Both the position numbers and the translations under genes were made by a program. From JABCZS01 sp041660525 (GTDB taxonomy: Bacteria; Pseudomonadota; Gammaproteobacteria; JABCZS01): a stretch of 64,000 nucleotides of DNA. Shown here piece by piece: positions 61,992-64,000 of this stretch. The stretch spans positions 62,001-126,000 of the forward strand of contig JBAZWD010000002.1 in the NCBI GenBank assembly GCA_041660525.1. The letters are read 5' to 3'. Numbering within the stretch: the stretch's first letter is position 1; each line of letters begins with the position of its first letter. Below the pieces are notes generated by a model. The model saw only the letters and a list, made by a program, of their open reading frames with translations, was not told the origin of the DNA and ran no database searches.

Positions 61992-63173
61992 ATGAATGAT
62001 CGTATGCAGCTTTCTCGCACAGTCTGGGCTTTAGGCTTCGTGAGCCTTTTTATGGATATTTCTTCGGAGATGATTCATAGTCTTTTGCCTATTTTTATGG
62101 TGACACAATTGGGCGTGAGCGCTTTAGTTTTGGGCACTATTGAAGGGGTTGCCGAGGCGATTACTTTGTTTATGAAAACTTTTTCGGGGGCTTTGAGTGA
62201 TTGGTTACGTAAGCGGAAATTATTAATTGTTTGGGGTTATCTGTTGGCTGCGCTGACTAAACCTTTGTTTGCTTTTAGCCATCATTTATCTTGGATTATT
62301 GTGGCGCGATTTACTGACAGGATGGGAAAAGGGATACGCGGTGCACCGCGGGATGCGTTGATTGCGGATGTTACGCCACCTTTGCTGCGTGGGACTGCTT
62401 TTGGTTTAAGGCAAAGTTTAGATACTTGGGGCGCAGTGATTGGGCCACTGTTGGCGATGTTGGGTATGTTTGTTTTTGCAGATAATTTCCATGCCGTATT
62501 TATGTTTGCGATTATACCTGCGCTTTTAAGTGTTTTTATTTTAATGATTTTTGTGAAAGAGCCAAAAACTGCGCCTATTACAGAACCTGTTGTTTGGCCT
62601 TTGCGAAAAGCTGTATTAAAAAATTTGCCGCGTAATTACTGGTGGGTGTTTGGATTGGGATTTGTGTTTACGCTTGCGCGTTTTAGTGAAGCATTTTTAA
62701 TTCTGCGGGCGCAAACATTGGGATTAGCACTTACTTATGTACCTATGGTTTTATTATTTATGAGCGTATTTTATGCAGCATCGGCTTATCCGTTTGGGAA
62801 AATATCAGATAAAGTTGGCCGTATGCGTTTATTCGTTTTAAGTTTATTATTGCTTATTTTAGCTAATGTCGTATTGGCACTATCTAGCGAAGTGTGGACT
62901 GTCTTTATCGGTGTAGCACTTTGGGGTTTGCATTTAGGTGCAAGTCAAGGTGTATTAAGTGCTTTAATTGCGGATACTTCGCCTGCGCATTTGCGCGCTA
63001 CTGCATTTGGATTATTTAGTTTAAGCAGTGGCGTGGCTACTTTGCTTGCCAGCATCATCGCTGGATTGTTGTGGGTAAGCTTAGGTGCAGCAGCAACATT
63101 TATAGTCGGTGGAATATTTGCTTTGATTACATTATTTATATTAGGAGTTTATCAACATGTTCGAACATCATAG
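61992..63173 (+). CDS. MFS transporter of unknown substrate
   Basis: 393 residues with about 12 membrane helices. GALSDWLRKRKLL is the loop 2-3 motif, and DRMGKGIRGAPRDALIADVTP in the helix 4-5 region is typical of a conserved MFS group often annotated only as transporter. A second-half FGKISDKVGRMRL repeats the loop motif. Substrate unknown. No ribosome-binding site precedes ATG 61992; ATG 62004 is an alternative. Confidence 0.85.
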   Translation: MNDRMQLSRTVWALGFVSLFMDISSEMIHSLLPIFMVTQLGVSALVLGTIEGVAEAITLFMKTFSGALSDWLRKRKLLIVWGYLLAALTKPLFAFSHHLSWIIVARFTDRMGKGIRGAPRDALIADVTPPLLRGTAFGLRQSLDTWGAVIGPLLAMLGMFVFADNFHAVFMFAIIPALLSVFILMIFVKEPKTAPITEPVVWPLRKAVLKNLPRNYWWVFGLGFVFTLARFSEAFLILRAQTLGLALTYVPMVLLFMSVFYAASAYPFGKISDKVGRMRLFVLSLLLLILANVVLALSSEVWTVFIGVALWGLHLGASQGVLSALIADTSPAHLRATAFGLFSLSSGVATLLASIIAGLLWVSLGAAATFIVGGIFALITLFILGVYQHVRTS

Positions 63174-63507
63174 TCAAGCTATATTGCCTTTTTCACTATT
63201 TGTTTTGCGTTTGCTACGAAGTTTAATAGTTGGCATCATGGGCATATTAATTTCATTAGCAATAGGCATGTTCGGGTATCATCTGCTTGAAAAATTTTCA
63301 TGGCCCGATGCTTTTGTAAATGCAGCGATGATTCTTTCCGGCATGGGACCTGTGAACCCACTGACAACTACAGCAGGAAAAATATTTGCGGGACTTTACG
63401 CGCTATATAGCGGTTTAATATTTATTATTATCTTAGGCATTATTCTTGCGCCTGTTATTCATCGCTTTTTTCATATGATGCATCACAATAATAGAAGTTC
63501 AAGATAA
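63157..63507 (+). CDS. Two-helix membrane protein resembling a channel pore unit without the filter
   Basis: 116 residues. AGGAG precedes ATG 63157, which overlaps the MFS stop by 17 bases. Two membrane helices (about 18-42 and 78-102) flank a loop SWPDAFVNAAMILSGMGPVNPLTTTAGKIFAGLYAL. Spacing and the later TTTAGKIFAGLYALYSG recall 2TM ion channels, but SGMGPVNP stands where TVGYGD would be, so potassium selectivity is unlikely. The His-rich C-terminus (HRFFHMMHHNN) overlaps the next gene's end by 9 bases. Confidence 0.6.
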   Translation: MFEHHSQAILPFSLFVLRLLRSLIVGIMGILISLAIGMFGYHLLEKFSWPDAFVNAAMILSGMGPVNPLTTTAGKIFAGLYALYSGLIFIIILGIILAPVIHRFFHMMHHNNRSSR

Positions 63508-64000
63508 ATTTTGAATACGCTTTAAAAGTGCATGCGCTTTGTCATTAATAGGACGTTGGTTTTCTAGTGTTTGCCTATCATGAGCCAATTTTTGCAAAAA
63601 GTTTTTATATTCACCTGTGGCGGGTAACAAGCCTCGCGTTTGCCAAGATAAAAAATCTGTTTCTAATTTAAGGGCAATCGCATAACGTCTATTATTTTCT
63701 TGCAAATAGCAATGGATATGCCCTTCCAGTATTGCGCCAATCGTATGCGGTGTATGTGCTTCTTTAATAGCGAGCAATAAGGTGTTCATTTCGCGCACGA
63801 TATCAGCATCGTCTTTTTCTAGATTAATCATTTGCGTTATGACTTTGATAATGGGTAATTTTACTTCTTGCTCCAACTCTAAATGTGATAATTTACCTTC
63901 ATGAATTAAGCGGATCTTCATTGATTCAAGATGCAATGCAAGACGGCTACGCTTTTGTGTATAAAATTTTGAGAAGAAATAAGTGCTTTTAAAGTCTTCA
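63499..64000 (-). CDS. Unknown protein, 5' end outside window
   Basis: The frame stays open to the window edge (starting EDFKSTYFFSKFYTQKRSRLAL), so internal start codons near 63936 or 63921 are probably not the true start. The visible 166 residues are helical, charged and without membrane segments (for example KLSHLELEQEVKLPIIKVI). No family recognised. It is convergent with the small membrane protein, overlapping by 9 bases. Confidence 0.65.
   Translation of the reverse strand, partial: EDFKSTYFFSKFYTQKRSRLALHLESMKIRLIHEGKLSHLELEQEVKLPIIKVITQMINLEKDDADIVREMNTLLLAIKEAHTPHTIGAILEGHIHCYLQENNRRYAIALKLETDFLSWQTRGLLPATGEYKNFLQKLAHDRQTLENQRPINDKAHALLKRIQNLS

Overview
The window is a chromosomal segment of an AT-rich gammaproteobacterium, most likely a Legionellales-type (Legionella/Coxiella/Berkiella-like) host-associated bacterium. 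The reasons are the classical gammaproteobacterial order of the fatty-acid cluster (rpmF-plsX-fabH-fabD-fabG-acpP-fabF-pabC-mltG-tmk-holB), the lolE/lolD/comEC order, a large ankyrin-repeat protein of the kind secreted by Dot/Icm systems, and a small membrane protein that resembles the Dot/Icm component IcmD/DotP. This assignment is inferred from gene content only. No rRNA or tRNA gene, CRISPR array, prophage or complete insertion sequence was seen.

Layout. 1-2.9 kb (minus strand): a hybrid sensor kinase cut by the window edge, preceded by a protein resembling tRNA-dependent cyclodipeptide synthases. 3.1-4.3 kb: an SMR/Gdx-type exporter and an unknown protein. 4.3-10.9 kb: a branched-chain amino-acid operon (ilvB, short ACT subunit, ilvC, a threonine-synthase-like enzyme fused to a LeuA allosteric domain, ilvD). 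It starts with a strong promoter, a 27-residue Ile/Leu/Val-rich leader peptide and an attenuator. 11-16.2 kb: a lipoprotein, comEC, lolD, lolC/E and a DUF2147 protein. 16.3-28.3 kb (minus): the fatty-acid/phospholipid cluster, continuing through holB into a three-gene module (JmjC-type dioxygenase, guanidine-modifying hydrolase, OlsF-like double acyltransferase) that could make and modify an ornithine-type lipid.

28.4-34.8 kb is the accessory region: maf, a 1061-residue ankyrin/NUDIX protein, a degenerate copy of the maf 3' end, a HigBA-like toxin-antitoxin pair with a small coiled-coil membrane protein, two paralogous tiny acidic lipoproteins and an RMF-like small protein. 34.8-38.4 kb: a degenerate kinase/FGE-like membrane protein, gshA and a MITE-like inverted repeat. 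38.4-44 kb (minus): trpS-scpA-scpB-rluB-mlaA and a partner-switching pair (response-regulator phosphatase plus STAS protein). 44-45.6 kb: yciB-bolA-IcmD-like and a small unknown protein. 45.7-61.8 kb (minus): a long, tightly packed housekeeping run asd-pepN-gdh-pyrD-SPOR-cvpA-purF-phrB-rarA-serS. 62-64 kb: an MFS transporter, a small membrane protein with a degenerate channel-like pore, and an unknown gene cut by the edge.

The points most worth a second look are the PLP enzyme/LeuA-domain fusion inside an ilv operon that lacks a standard ilvA, its nearly leaderless attenuator, the guanidine hydrolase/OlsF/JmjC module, the CDPS-like/sensor kinase pair, the ankyrin-NUDIX protein with a possible ADP-ribosyltransferase-like N-terminus, and the maf segmental duplication around it.
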